From the NCBI GenBank assembly GCA_025356665.1, contig JANXRV010000019.1, positions 124,001 to 188,000 of the forward strand: DNA of 64,000 nt, given 5' to 3'. This stretch comes from CAITSH01 sp025356665. GTDB taxonomy: Bacteria > Pseudomonadota > Gammaproteobacteria > Burkholderiales > SG8-39. The translations under genes and the position numbers were made by a program. Positions within the stretch are counted from its first letter, which is position 1. The number at the start of each line of letters is the position of its first letter. Shown piece by piece: positions 49,734 through 58,682 of this stretch. The notes beneath the pieces are model-generated. The model did no database searches and was not told the DNA's origin. It saw only the letters and a list, made by a program, of their open reading frames with translations.

Positions 49734-51692
49734 TCACGACGTCCATAGCTCGGGCTTGGCAATCACATAACCCTGGACACCGGAAACACCGAGTTTACTC
49801 AGGACATCAATCGACTGCTCTTCTTCAATGCCCTGGGCGATAACCGGAATGTCCAGCGACTGCGCAATGCGAACCAGTGAAGTAACGAGAAAGCGCGCCT
49901 CAGCGCTGGTGAACAAATCGGCGGTAAATTTTGATGACAGTTTGATGTAAAACGGCAGCAAGCTCTCAAGCCGTTTAAGCGCCTCGCCGCTAACCAGAAA
50001 ATTATCCAGTGCGAATTGCGCCCCCGCCAGTCGAACCCGCGCAGCGAAAACCGGCGTGGCCTCGATATTCTCGATAAAGGCGGCTTCGCTCGTCTCGAAC
50101 ACCAGCCGCTGCGCCAATCGCGGCGCGAGGGCGAGACGCGCACCCAGATGATCCAGAAACACCGCGTCGCGCAACGACGCGCCACACACATTGACGGCGA
50201 TGATCCCGGTCTCATCCACCGGATCGACAGCGAGTCTATCCATGACCAGGTCAAAAACCGTCGCATCAAGGCGCGGCCCGAGTTTGTGACGAAGCGCCAT
50301 TGGCACGAACAATCTGGCCTCTACGAGAAGCCCCTCGGACTCCTGCAAACGCACGTTGATTTCCTTGTGCAGCGGCGCCCTCGCAGGCAGACCGACAACG
50401 CTCTGCCCATAGAGTGACAAGCACCTCGCCGCCAGTGCCTGCTCGATCAATTTCCGCCAGTCAGCGGAACCGCGTGTACCGGCATCGGCTTGCGCAAGCT
50501 TGACTATTTCGCAGCCGCCGCGACCGGCCGCGGCAGCGCGCGCCAGCGCAAGATCTGCGGCGGAGAGTAGTCGAGAAAAATGCTGTCCGAGACTTTCAAA
50601 TTGAACCGCGCCTGCGCGGATCGACGACACACCGCCAAGGTCCGCACCCTGAAGCATGGTCTGCAGCTTGACACACAAGTCGGTGACATGGCTTGCCGCA
50701 AGCTCCGCGCCATCCCCCGTTAGTAAAACCACGAACGTTGCCCCGTTCAGGCGACCGACGCACACATCCGGAGCCCTGCCTGTCGCCGCCAGCATGTCAG
50801 CCACCTGCCGCAGCAGCTCATCGGCTTTTTGAAATCCAAATTTGGCATTGAATTCTGTCAAGCCGGCAATCTCGAACAGTGCGAGGGTACCGGGCTTTAT
50901 GCCCTCGGCGGAACCGAGGATTTGTTGCACCTGTATTTCCAGGCCACGCCGGTTATAGACCCCGGTTAGCGGATCCATGAAAGCATCGTGGCGATACTGC
51001 TCGGCACGATTGACCTCTTCGTCAATCGCCGAACGAATTTTCTGCGATAGCGTGTTGAATGCCGCAACAACGCTCTTTAATTCCCGGGCGCGCGGATGAA
51101 TGTCGATGACGCGGAACTTTCGCTCCCCCAGATCCCGCGCCGCCACCTCGATCGCAGACAAGGCACTCAGAACCAGCGCCAGCATACCGCGCAATCCGAG
51201 CAAGGCAAGCAAATAAAGGGCAAACAACCAAGCTGCGGTCTGAATAGTGCTCTGCCAGAGATGGGCATAGGCGAGAGCCGGACGCGTCGTCACCACAACC
51301 CGCCCGATCTGCCGCCACCCGGCGCTAATCAAGGACTGCCCGCCTGGTGCGTGGATGGGAAACAGTCGTTGAAACCATTCTGGAATCCCCGATTCAGCGG
51401 CTTGCAGCTTGCGGCTGACCAGCGTGTCGCCGGTCACCGTGATGATGTCTATACGCTCGAATTGCCCACGGTCGAACACCGGATTGACAATGGTTTCCAG
51501 CAACACTGCATCGCCGGGATTCGCAGAAGAACCGATTGCGAGCGCCAGAAACGTTGCTGTTTCCTGGGCATGCGCTTCCAGTTGGTTCTGCAGGTAGCTA
51601 CGCGTGCCTGAGACCGCCATGAAGCCCACCCCTGCAAGCATGAGCGCGAACAGCAGTGAGACAGACAACAGCAAATAGTGACTCAGTTTCAT
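49734..51692 (-). CDS. lapD: LapD-type c-di-GMP receptor with degenerate GGDEF and EAL domains
   Basis: A 652-residue inner-membrane receptor. A transmembrane helix at about 7-28 is followed by a LapD_MoxY-like periplasmic domain, a second helix near 152-175, and a HAMP. The GGDEF domain (about 235-390) has RLNGATF where the catalytic motif should be, so it cannot make c-di-GMP. The EAL domain (about 405-650) keeps only a remnant (HKEINVRL) and should bind but not cut c-di-GMP. In the known Lap system, c-di-GMP-bound LapD sequesters the protease LapG and protects a surface adhesin. LapG is encoded 19 bp upstream. No LapA-type adhesin lies in the window. Confidence 0.92.
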   Translation of the reverse strand: MKLSHYLLLSVSLLFALMLAGVGFMAVSGTRSYLQNQLEAHAQETATFLALAIGSSANPGDAVLLETIVNPVFDRGQFERIDIITVTGDTLVSRKLQAAESGIPEWFQRLFPIHAPGGQSLISAGWRQIGRVVVTTRPALAYAHLWQSTIQTAAWLFALYLLALLGLRGMLALVLSALSAIEVAARDLGERKFRVIDIHPRARELKSVVAAFNTLSQKIRSAIDEEVNRAEQYRHDAFMDPLTGVYNRRGLEIQVQQILGSAEGIKPGTLALFEIAGLTEFNAKFGFQKADELLRQVADMLAATGRAPDVCVGRLNGATFVVLLTGDGAELAASHVTDLCVKLQTMLQGADLGGVSSIRAGAVQFESLGQHFSRLLSAADLALARAAAAGRGGCEIVKLAQADAGTRGSADWRKLIEQALAARCLSLYGQSVVGLPARAPLHKEINVRLQESEGLLVEARLFVPMALRHKLGPRLDATVFDLVMDRLAVDPVDETGIIAVNVCGASLRDAVFLDHLGARLALAPRLAQRLVFETSEAAFIENIEATPVFAARVRLAGAQFALDNFLVSGEALKRLESLLPFYIKLSSKFTADLFTSAEARFLVTSLVRIAQSLDIPVIAQGIEEEQSIDVLSKLGVSGVQGYVIAKPELWTS

Positions 51693-51711
51693 ACAACTAC
51701 CCGGTATGAAC

Positions 51712-52434
51712 TCATAGAGTTGATTCCCTTTCCAACCGATCGATCAGGCCTTGCCAGGCGCGAATTTGTGATGAACTGCCTTTGCGATTACCCTGGATGA
51801 TCACGACATCCTCGTCATTGAAACTAAAGACCGGGACAAGGTCGGTGCGCTCTGAGGCCGGACGAATCCCCCCCTCCAGATTATCCAGTATCAAGGGTTC
51901 ACTGCCCGGACTGGCGTAATAGGCCAGGACCATATGCGGCTGGTTGAGCTTGATTGCACGAACATAGGTGATACGCAACCGTTCCACCGGAACGCCGAGT
52001 TCCTTCAGCAGGAAATATTTCGCTATGGCGAAGTCTTCGCAGTCGCCACCATGACTGCCATAGGTTTCCGCCGGAGTCGCCCAATAATCGAGCTGCCCCC
52101 AGTGCTGCTGATCCTCGAAAAAGGGCACTGCGTTGACGAAGGCGTTGACCGAGGTCAGTGGCGCAGACGCCGAGCCCGGCAACGGCCGCTGCGCTTTGGC
52201 CCCACGCTGCTTATGGACGAAATCAGTCCAAGCACCGACACGCTGCTTCGCGCTATTGCCGAAACGGCTTATGAGATTGGCGATAAGACCGGGGGTGACC
52301 GTTGTGGAAAACCCAAGCTCCACCGCCGCAAAGCAAAATACGGAAGCGAGGGCAACACCAGACACCAGAGCACAAAAAACCGTTCTCGTTCTGACAGGCC
52401 GGTAACCGGGAACCCCGGAGCAGTCAAATTGCAT
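51712..52434 (-). CDS. lapG: LapG-type periplasmic cysteine protease (transglutaminase-like)
   Basis: A 240-residue bacterial transglutaminase-like cysteine protease. The catalytic triad is visible as C132 (GSHGGDCEDFAIAKY), H167 (NQPHMVLAYY) and D184 (LILDNLEGG). An N-terminal hydrophobic segment (about 17-40) exports it. LapG cuts the N-terminal region of large adhesins when LapD does not hold it. The neighbour lapD supports this role. The Shine-Dalgarno sequence is weak. Confidence 0.93.
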   Translation of the reverse strand: MQFDCSGVPGYRPVRTRTVFCALVSGVALASVFCFAAVELGFSTTVTPGLIANLISRFGNSAKQRVGAWTDFVHKQRGAKAQRPLPGSASAPLTSVNAFVNAVPFFEDQQHWGQLDYWATPAETYGSHGGDCEDFAIAKYFLLKELGVPVERLRITYVRAIKLNQPHMVLAYYASPGSEPLILDNLEGGIRPASERTDLVPVFSFNDEDVVIIQGNRKGSSSQIRAWQGLIDRLERESTL

Positions 52435-52513
52435 CGAAACAAACCCTGTTTGCCCGCATCAACGCGTTTCGGGCAAGCCTAGCACCGGCAGCGAAAAAGA
52501 CAGCCGGCTCCGG

Positions 52514-53236
52514 CTATTTCGAAGCACCGGCGAAAGGCCTCCCGGAAAACTCCGCATCAACGGGGACGCCGGTAATGCCGGCAGTTTGCGGCAACCATTG
52601 CGGGCGCGCGCCGGATGAGCCACTCAGCAATTGTGGCTCGCGCACCGAACCTCGGGCATTACGTGCGACGATACGCTGTTCGTAGTCCTTGGCGAGCATT
52701 TCATCCCGCTTTGCGATCAACTCCGTGACCCGCGTGGTTTCTTTGACGGGGAAAAATTGCGCGGCTTCTCGAGAGCTTTTGTGGGCAAATTTTATTTCAA
52801 CGATATCGCCAGCTTGAATTCCAGACTGCGACGCGGTGATCAAAGCCCTGGCTGCGCCGGCGCCATTTGCCAGCAAATCTGGAAAATCAACGTCTACCCA
52901 ACGTTCAGCGCTCTTGCGCAGGGTTTCAGGCGCGTGGTCCAGCGCCAGAAAAACCCCCGGCGCAACTTTGAGGTAAATATCGGAAACCCTTCCGGTCGCC
53001 TTCGTTCCGCCAACATGGCCATCAATGCGTGATTCCCTCGATGCCTTTGGCGTTTCGCGCAAAGCGGGGGCGGAAGGAAGTCCCGCAGCACTTGGCAACA
53101 TGGCATTGAGGTCGCGGGAAAGCTTGTCTTCTTTGATCAAATCACCCCTATCGTGGCCGGGAAGTGCGAATATCATCGCCAGCAAAGCACCGGTAACCAC
53201 AACCAATATCAGGGATACGCTTCGCTCGGTCATCAT
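52514..53236 (-). CDS. Membrane-anchored protein of unknown function upstream of lapG
   Basis: A 240-residue protein I do not recognise. It has one N-terminal transmembrane helix (about residues 7-25), a Pro/Ala-rich stretch, then a compact mixed region (about 85-200, including GVFLALDHAPETLRKSAERW and GDIVEIKFAHKSSREAAQFF), and a low-complexity tail. GAGGAAAT precedes the ATGATG start. It reads in the same direction as lapG, 79 bp ahead, so it may be part of the Lap system as an envelope protein, or only a neighbour. A perfect palindrome lies 13 bp upstream of its start. Confidence 0.7.
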   Translation of the reverse strand: MMTERSVSLILVVVTGALLAMIFALPGHDRGDLIKEDKLSRDLNAMLPSAAGLPSAPALRETPKASRESRIDGHVGGTKATGRVSDIYLKVAPGVFLALDHAPETLRKSAERWVDVDFPDLLANGAGAARALITASQSGIQAGDIVEIKFAHKSSREAAQFFPVKETTRVTELIAKRDEMLAKDYEQRIVARNARGSVREPQLLSGSSGARPQWLPQTAGITGVPVDAEFSGRPFAGASK

Positions 53237-53249
53237 ATTTCCTCACCAC

Positions 53250-53261
53250 GCAAATATTTGC
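53250..53261. promoter_or_regulatory. Perfect palindrome GCAAATATTTGC upstream of the lap-linked gene
   Basis: A 12-bp perfect palindrome 13 bp before the start codon at 53236, just ahead of the ribosome binding site. It could be an operator for the unknown-lapG-lapD set. Confidence 0.35.
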
Positions 53262-53433
53262 TTGAACTAAACGTTTTCTGTTCTGGATAACGGCAATATT
53301 CCCGAAAAATTTAGGGAAATAGCCATGATTATCAGAAATTAGCGCATTTTTCTGACTCTAAGCTGCAAGATAAGCACCACAACGCAGCTCTATTCGTGAT
53401 TTTGCTTCGGCGACCCAGAACCATAACATTTAA

Positions 53434-53454
53434 ATGCGTAACTCTCCTACGCAT
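53434..53454. promoter_or_regulatory. Inverted repeat ATGCGTA-N7-TACGCAT
   Basis: Perfect 7-bp arms at 53434-53440 and 53448-53454, mid-way between the lap genes and ccmA. Length and spacing suit a dimeric regulator. No family assignment. Confidence 0.35.
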
Positions 53455-53668
53455 GCAGTGTAACCATTTCACCCGTCCTCCGAGGCGATTATCTCCAACA
53501 AAAACAAACTTGAAGATGATCAAGGGGCGCACGATCCGGGTCGAGTAGCAAGCAGGATGTAAAATGCAACATTAAATATGAATTCGGCGGCGGGTTAAAC
53601 GCGCACCGATACCTGATGCGACCGCAACCTCCCCACCAACGACTTCGTCAAAGCCGCCCCTGACGACC

Positions 53669-54304
53669 ATGCTTGAAGCAATCAACCTCGAATGCGTGCG
53701 CGGTGAGCAACAGTTGTTCGCCGGCCTTAACATGACCCTGGCACCTGGCCAACTACTGCATGTATCGGGCAAAAACGGCAGTGGCAAGACCAGTTTTTTG
53801 CGTATTTTGTGCGGACTGCACAAACCCTATTCCGGATCGGTTCAATGGCGCGGGCGGCTGATCTCGTCTTACACAGATGAATTTAATCGCGACCTGTGCT
53901 ACATCGGCCATCTCAGCGGTGTGAAGGAGGAACTGAGTCCGATGGAGAATCTTGTCATCGCCAGCTCGCTCGCCGGAATAAAGCCCGGCACGGCGCGCCT
54001 CCTGCAGTCCTTGGACGATTTCGGGCTCCTCGACCGCGCAGAACTTCCGGTCCGATACCTCTCACAAGGCCAGAAACGTCGCGTGGCGCTGGCGCGGCTG
54101 GCCCTGTGCAGCACATCACCCTTGTGGATTCTTGACGAACCCTTCAATGCGCTCGACAAAGCCGCCGTAAGCAGGCTCCGCAGTTTGCTTGCCGCACACG
54201 TACTTGGCGGGGGCATGGTCGTGCTCACCACCCACCTCGATATCACCATAGACGGTGTCGAGCCGCAGCACATCAATCTCGACCGGCCGCGGGAATTATC
54301 ATGA
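53669..54304 (+). CDS. ccmA: Cytochrome c maturation ATPase CcmA
   Basis: A 211-residue ABC ATPase of the CcmABCD complex that releases holo-CcmE. Walker A GKNGSGKTSFLRILCG lies near residues 34-49, signature RYLSQGQKRRVALARL near 130 and Walker B WILDEPFNALD near 153. It opens the ccm operon and overlaps ccmB by 4 bp. Confidence 0.95.
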   Translation: MLEAINLECVRGEQQLFAGLNMTLAPGQLLHVSGKNGSGKTSFLRILCGLHKPYSGSVQWRGRLISSYTDEFNRDLCYIGHLSGVKEELSPMENLVIASSLAGIKPGTARLLQSLDDFGLLDRAELPVRYLSQGQKRRVALARLALCSTSPLWILDEPFNALDKAAVSRLRSLLAAHVLGGGMVVLTTHLDITIDGVEPQHINLDRPRELS

Positions 54305-54969
54305 TCGGCACCTTTGCCTGCGTCTTCCAGCGCGATCTGTCGCTGGCGTTCAGGCGCAAGGGCGAAGCCCTCAATACCCTGGTCTTTTTTGTCATCGTAA
54401 CCAGCCTGTTTCCCCTTGGGGTCGGCGCGGAGCCCAATCTGCTGCGCGAAATCGCTCCCGGAATTTTGTGGGTCGCCGCCCTGCTCGCAGCGCTGCTCTC
54501 GCTAAACCGCCTGTTTGAACCCGATTATGCCGACGGCACCTTGGAGCAGCTCGCATTGGTCAGCGAGCCATTTCCGGTTATCGTGATGGCAAAAATCGCC
54601 GCCCACTGGTTCATGACGGGCCTGCCGCTTAGCTTGCTAGCGCCCGTCATCGCGCTGCAATTTGACCTGCCCGGCGCTACCATCTGGCTGCTGTTCCTGA
54701 CACTGCTGATCGGCACGCCGGTGCTCAGCCTGCTCGGGGCCATCGCCGCCGCACTCACCCTTGGCCTGCGTGGTGGCGGCGTCTTATCCGCCCTGTTGGT
54801 GCTGCCTCTTTACATTCCCCTGCTAATATTCGGCGCCGGCGCCGCAGGCGCAGCGAGTGCGGGTCTGGGTGGTCACGCCCATCTTTTCCTGATCGGCGCA
54901 TTGCTGCTTGTTTCCGCGGCTATCTCGCCTTGGGCCACTGCCAGCGCACTGCGCATTGCAATGGACTGA
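54301..54969 (+). CDS. ccmB: Heme exporter membrane protein CcmB
   Basis: A 222-residue inner-membrane protein with about six helices. It starts with CVFQRDLSLAFRRKGEALNT and has PDYADGTLEQLAL and LRGGGVLSALLVLPLYIPLLIFG, all CcmB marks. Partner of CcmA. The ATG overlaps the ccmA stop. Confidence 0.95.
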   Translation: MIGTFACVFQRDLSLAFRRKGEALNTLVFFVIVTSLFPLGVGAEPNLLREIAPGILWVAALLAALLSLNRLFEPDYADGTLEQLALVSEPFPVIVMAKIAAHWFMTGLPLSLLAPVIALQFDLPGATIWLLFLTLLIGTPVLSLLGAIAAALTLGLRGGGVLSALLVLPLYIPLLIFGAGAAGAASAGLGGHAHLFLIGALLLVSAAISPWATASALRIAMD

Positions 54970-55019
54970 AGGCGACAGGTAATAACAGGGAACAAAAAAC
55001 AGTAAGAGGAACTCAGAGC

Positions 55020-55835
55020 ATGACCAGCACCTCCAAACCGCACGAAAAACCAGGCAATCAAACCGCTGCATCAGCCATACCCTCCGGTACTCGCTGGTTT
55101 AAATACGCTTCACCCCAGACATTTTATGGCCCCGCCGGCAAACTCGCGCCGTGGTTCGCTGTGCTGTCGGCGCTCCTCTGCATAGTCGGACTGTACGTGG
55201 GGCTGTTTTTGGCGCCGCCCGACGCACAGCAAGGTGATTCATACCGCATCATCTTTATCCATGTTCCTGCCGCCTGGATGTCGATGTTTATCTATCTTGT
55301 CATGGCGGCTTGGGCCGCCGTCGGGCTGGTGCTCAATACCCGGCTTTCTTCGATGATGGCCTCCGCGCTCGCCCCGACCGGCGCCATGTTCACCTTTATC
55401 GCACTTTGGACCGGCGCCCTTTGGGGCAAGCCGACCTGGGGAACCTGGTGGGTGTGGGATGCCCGGCTCACCTCGGAATTAATTCTGTTATTCCTTTATT
55501 TTGGTTTCATGGCACTACAGGCCGCCATCGACGATCCGCGACGCGCCGATCGCGCCGGCGCAATTCTGGCCTTGGTGGGCGTCATAAATGTCCCGATCAT
55601 CTATTACTCAGTCAAATGGTGGAATACCCTGCACCAAGGTGCGTCGGTCAGCCTCAAAAGCGCGCCAACCATGGCCATGATCATGTTTGTTGGCATGATG
55701 TTGATCGCCCTCTCGTTCTGGATGTACACGATTGCCGTGACCCTGCTGCGGGTCCGCTGCCTCATCCTTGAGCGCGAACGCAACACCGAATGGGCGGCGC
55801 AATGGGTTCCTGATGCCCGAGGAGTACAAGCATGA
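55020..55835 (+). CDS. ccmC: Heme handling protein CcmC
   Basis: A 271-residue membrane protein that presents heme to CcmE. The WWD heme-handling motif is GTWWVWDARLTSEL near residue 143, flanked by periplasmic histidines (IFIHVPAAWMSM, WWNTLHQGASVS). Start ATG 55020 follows AGAGGA; an upstream in-frame start would overlap ccmB. The N-terminal cytoplasmic stretch of about 35 residues is rather long for the family. Confidence 0.95.
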   Translation: MTSTSKPHEKPGNQTAASAIPSGTRWFKYASPQTFYGPAGKLAPWFAVLSALLCIVGLYVGLFLAPPDAQQGDSYRIIFIHVPAAWMSMFIYLVMAAWAAVGLVLNTRLSSMMASALAPTGAMFTFIALWTGALWGKPTWGTWWVWDARLTSELILLFLYFGFMALQAAIDDPRRADRAGAILALVGVINVPIIYYSVKWWNTLHQGASVSLKSAPTMAMIMFVGMMLIALSFWMYTIAVTLLRVRCLILERERNTEWAAQWVPDARGVQA

Positions 55836-56014
55836 ACTGGGCAAGTTGGAGTGATTTTTTCGCCATGGGCGGTTACGCGACCTACGTTTGGGGCTCGTAT
55901 GCCGTGACCTTCGGCCTACTGTGCCTTGAAATTGTGCAATTGCGCCAACGCAGCCGGAAGGCTCGCGATAAAATAGTCGGTCACTTAAAACTCAAAGCAA
56001 GCCTCTCTCAGTGA
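55832..56014 (+). CDS. ccmD: Heme exporter protein CcmD
   Basis: A 60-residue single-helix protein that stabilises the CcmABC-CcmE complex. It has the usual FFAMGGYATYVWGSYAVTF segment and a basic tail. It overlaps both ccmC and ccmE by 4 bp. Confidence 0.93.
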   Translation: MNWASWSDFFAMGGYATYVWGSYAVTFGLLCLEIVQLRQRSRKARDKIVGHLKLKASLSQ

Positions 56015-56457
56015 AACCACGGCATAAACGCCTGATTCTTGTTGCATCCGGTATCGCCGCCATTGCTGCGGCCGGCGTACTGGTCTTGGGTGCTTTCCAA
56101 CAGAATCTGGTGTTTTTTTTCACGCCGACCCAGGTAGCAGCCAACGAAGCGCCGACCGGTCGCAGCTTTCGCATCGGCGGCCTCGTTGAAAACGGCAGCG
56201 TAAAACGCAAACCCGACGGTGTGACGGTGCAGTTCACGGTCACGGACACCGTCAAAAGTGTCCCCGTGGAGTACCGGGGCCCGCTGCCCGACCTCTTCCG
56301 CGAAGGCAAAGGCGTTGTTTCCCAGGGTCGCCTTGGCACGGACGGGGTGTTCCGCGCCGACGAGGTTCTGGCGAAACACGACGAAAATTACATGCCTCCG
56401 GAAGCCAAGCACGCGCTCGAACAGGCCGGAAAGGCGGAAAAAACCCTTATCAGGTGA
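56011..56457 (+). CDS. ccmE: Heme chaperone CcmE
   Basis: A 148-residue periplasmic heme chaperone anchored by an N-terminal helix (about residues 8-28). Heme-binding H123 is in VLAKHDENYMP, with Y127 nearby. Family beta-barrel segments include RIGGLVENGSV and VEYRGPLPDLFREGKG. Translation starts at GTG. A 231-bp gap follows before ccmF. Confidence 0.96.
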   Translation: MKPRHKRLILVASGIAAIAAAGVLVLGAFQQNLVFFFTPTQVAANEAPTGRSFRIGGLVENGSVKRKPDGVTVQFTVTDTVKSVPVEYRGPLPDLFREGKGVVSQGRLGTDGVFRADEVLAKHDENYMPPEAKHALEQAGKAEKTLIR

Positions 56458-56483
56458 ACCGACGACGGCATTATTCGTCCACC

Positions 56484-56498
56484 GCACGAGCCTCGTGC
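56484..56498. other. Perfect dyad GCACGAG-C-CTCGTGC in the ccmE-ccmF gap
   Basis: A 15-bp dyad with 7-bp arms lies 26 bp after ccmE in an otherwise tightly packed operon. It may form a compact hairpin or be a protein site. No U-tract follows. The rest of the gap (56458-56688) has no gene. Confidence 0.4.
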
Positions 56499-56688
56499 AA
56501 ACCGTACCGGACCAACATCGCGCCACCAGCCATTCTCTCAGCTGAACTTCCTGTACAAGACAAACAATCTGATGCATCGCCCAAGGCGTGAACCAAACAA
56601 CCCATGATCCATCGCTGCCCCCGGCCTGCCGCCGTGCACGCCCCGTCGTCCTTGCAAGCCAAAACACATTTATCACGAAAGCCCACCC

Positions 56689-58668
56689 ATGATTCCTGAA
56701 CTCGGACACTTCGCGCTGATATTGGCCTTGTGCGTGGCCATGGCACAGGCGACCCTCCCCCTTGCTGGTGCGGCCATCGGCAAGCCTATATGGATGGCAC
56801 TGGCACGTCCCGCCGTGCTGGCGCAAGCCTTGTTCGTCTCGATCGCGTTCGGCTGCCTCGCCTACGCCTTTCTTAGCAACGATTTTTCTGTTTCCTACGT
56901 GGCGCAGCACTCCAATACAAAACTGCCCGCGGCATATCGCTTCGCCGGCGTATGGGGCGGACACGAAGGTTCCATGCTGCTGTGGACATTGATGCTGTGC
57001 GGCTGGTCGGTTGGTGTCGCCGCATTAAGCCGCCACCTGCCTGACAAAATGGTCGCCCGTGTGCTGAGCGTGATGGGCCTCATCAGCGTTGGCTTCCTGG
57101 TGTTCATGCTGTTCGCATCGAACCCCTTCGAGCGGCTGTTCCCCGCGGCGGCCGACGGACGCGACTTGAATCCACTATTGCAAGACCCGGGCATGGTCAT
57201 CCATCCGCCCATGCTGTACATGGGTTACGTCGGATTTTCTGTGGCCTTCTCCTTCGCTATCGCCGCGCTGCTGCAAGGACGACTCGATGCGACCTGGGCC
57301 CGTTGGTCACGCCCCTGGACGATCGCCGCATGGTCGTTCCTGACGCTCGGCATCGCGCTGGGCAGCGGCTGGGCCTATTACGAGCTGGGCTGGGGCGGAT
57401 GGTGGTTCTGGGATCCGGTGGAAAACGCTTCCTTCATGCCCTGGCTGGTTGGCACTGCGCTGCTGCACTCGCTACCCATTGCGGAAAAGCGCGGTGGCTT
57501 CAAGGCCTGGGCGGCGCTACTCGCCATCGCGGCATTCTCGCTCAGCCTCCTTGGCACCTTTCTTGTCCGATCCGGCGTGCTGACCTCGGTGCATGCGTTT
57601 GCAACCGATCCGACGCGCGGGGTCTTCATCCTGGCTTTACTGACTATCGTTGTGGGCGGATCCTTGCTGCTGTTTGCCCTGCGTGCGCACAAGATCGGAC
57701 TGGGTGAGGGATTTGAACTCGTTTCGCGCGAGTCCATGCTGCTGACCAACAACGTACTTCTCGCCGTGGCGACCGCCGCGGTGATGCTTGGCACGCTGTA
57801 CCCGCTGGCACTCGATGCCTTGAACCTGGGAAAGATTTCCGTCGGAGCCCCCTATTTCGAGGCGGTATTTGTGCCGCTGATGGCACCGGCGATTTTTCTC
57901 ATGGGCATCGGCCCCATTGCGAAGTGGAAACGCGATGTCATGCGCGAAATTGCCCTCAAACTGCGCTGGCCCGCCCTGGCCGCGATCCTACTGTCGGTCG
58001 CCGTGCCCTTTGCCATGGGCCGCTGGAGCGCCATGGTTTTCCTCGGGCTGTTCCTCGCATTTTGGGTGGTGATCACGACCCTTGCCGGCGCCCGCAGCCG
58101 CGTTGCCAGTGCAGGGGCCGGGAGCACCGCGAGGGGACTGCGCCTCCTGCCCAGCTCTTACTACGGCATGGTGTTCGCCCATCTTGGCGTCGCAGTGTTC
58201 ATCCTCGGCGTAACCATTTCGCGTGGCTACGAGACCGAATCGGATGTAAAAATGAACATAGGCGACACAACACAGCTGGCTGGATTCACCTTTAAGCTGA
58301 GCGCGATCAACGGCGTCAATGGGCCCAATTATCAAGCGGCACGAGCCACGGTGGAAGTATTCAAGGGCGAGGCCCGTGTGGCCGTACTCAGCCCGGAAAA
58401 ACGCCTTTACACCGTGCAGAACATGCCGATGACCGAAGCCGCCATCGATGCGGGCGTGTTTCGCCATCTCTACGTGTCACTGGGCGAGGAGGTCGAAGCG
58501 CGTGCCTGGACGCTGCGCATTTACCACAAGCCGCTCATAAGCTGGATCTGGGCGGGCTGCCTGCTCATGGCCCTTGGGGGAGCCCTTGCGGTTTTCGACC
58601 GACGCTACCGCACCAAGGCCAAGGCGACACCTGCTTTGTCTGGCGCGGCACAGCCGGCAACCTCCTAG
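56689..58668 (+). CDS. ccmF: Cytochrome c heme lyase subunit CcmF
   Basis: A 659-residue membrane protein that joins heme from CcmE to apocytochrome c. The WWD motif is WGGWWFWDPVENASFMPW near residues 236-253. Conserved sites include WGGHEGSMLLW, PPMLYMGYVG and HSLPIAEKRG. About 15 helices and the usual large periplasmic domain near the C terminus. Length is normal. Confidence 0.96.
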   Translation: MIPELGHFALILALCVAMAQATLPLAGAAIGKPIWMALARPAVLAQALFVSIAFGCLAYAFLSNDFSVSYVAQHSNTKLPAAYRFAGVWGGHEGSMLLWTLMLCGWSVGVAALSRHLPDKMVARVLSVMGLISVGFLVFMLFASNPFERLFPAAADGRDLNPLLQDPGMVIHPPMLYMGYVGFSVAFSFAIAALLQGRLDATWARWSRPWTIAAWSFLTLGIALGSGWAYYELGWGGWWFWDPVENASFMPWLVGTALLHSLPIAEKRGGFKAWAALLAIAAFSLSLLGTFLVRSGVLTSVHAFATDPTRGVFILALLTIVVGGSLLLFALRAHKIGLGEGFELVSRESMLLTNNVLLAVATAAVMLGTLYPLALDALNLGKISVGAPYFEAVFVPLMAPAIFLMGIGPIAKWKRDVMREIALKLRWPALAAILLSVAVPFAMGRWSAMVFLGLFLAFWVVITTLAGARSRVASAGAGSTARGLRLLPSSYYGMVFAHLGVAVFILGVTISRGYETESDVKMNIGDTTQLAGFTFKLSAINGVNGPNYQAARATVEVFKGEARVAVLSPEKRLYTVQNMPMTEAAIDAGVFRHLYVSLGEEVEARAWTLRIYHKPLISWIWAGCLLMALGGALAVFDRRYRTKAKATPALSGAAQPATS

Positions 58669-58682
58669 TCAATGGACACCTA

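Larger units (their letters stand above)
53237..53668. other. Divergent intergenic region between the lap genes and ccmA
   Basis: These 432 bp are AT-rich on the lap side and hold no gene I can support. They contain the 12-bp palindrome at 53250-53261, the 7-bp inverted repeat at 53434-53454 and a short TTCCC/GGGAA repeat (53299-53318). Promoters for both directions must lie here, but I see no clear hexamer pair. A 66-codon frame on the minus strand (53332-53532) has no ribosome binding site or family features. Confidence 0.5.

Noticed and set aside
49734..51692. Active diguanylate cyclase/phosphodiesterase
   Set aside because: The GGDEF motif is replaced (RLNGATF) and the EAL catalytic residues are mostly lost; the LapD layout with lapG adjacent fits a receptor.
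53332..53532. Possible 66-residue gene in the lap-ccm gap
   Set aside because: No ribosome binding site, no family features, and several dyads fall within it.
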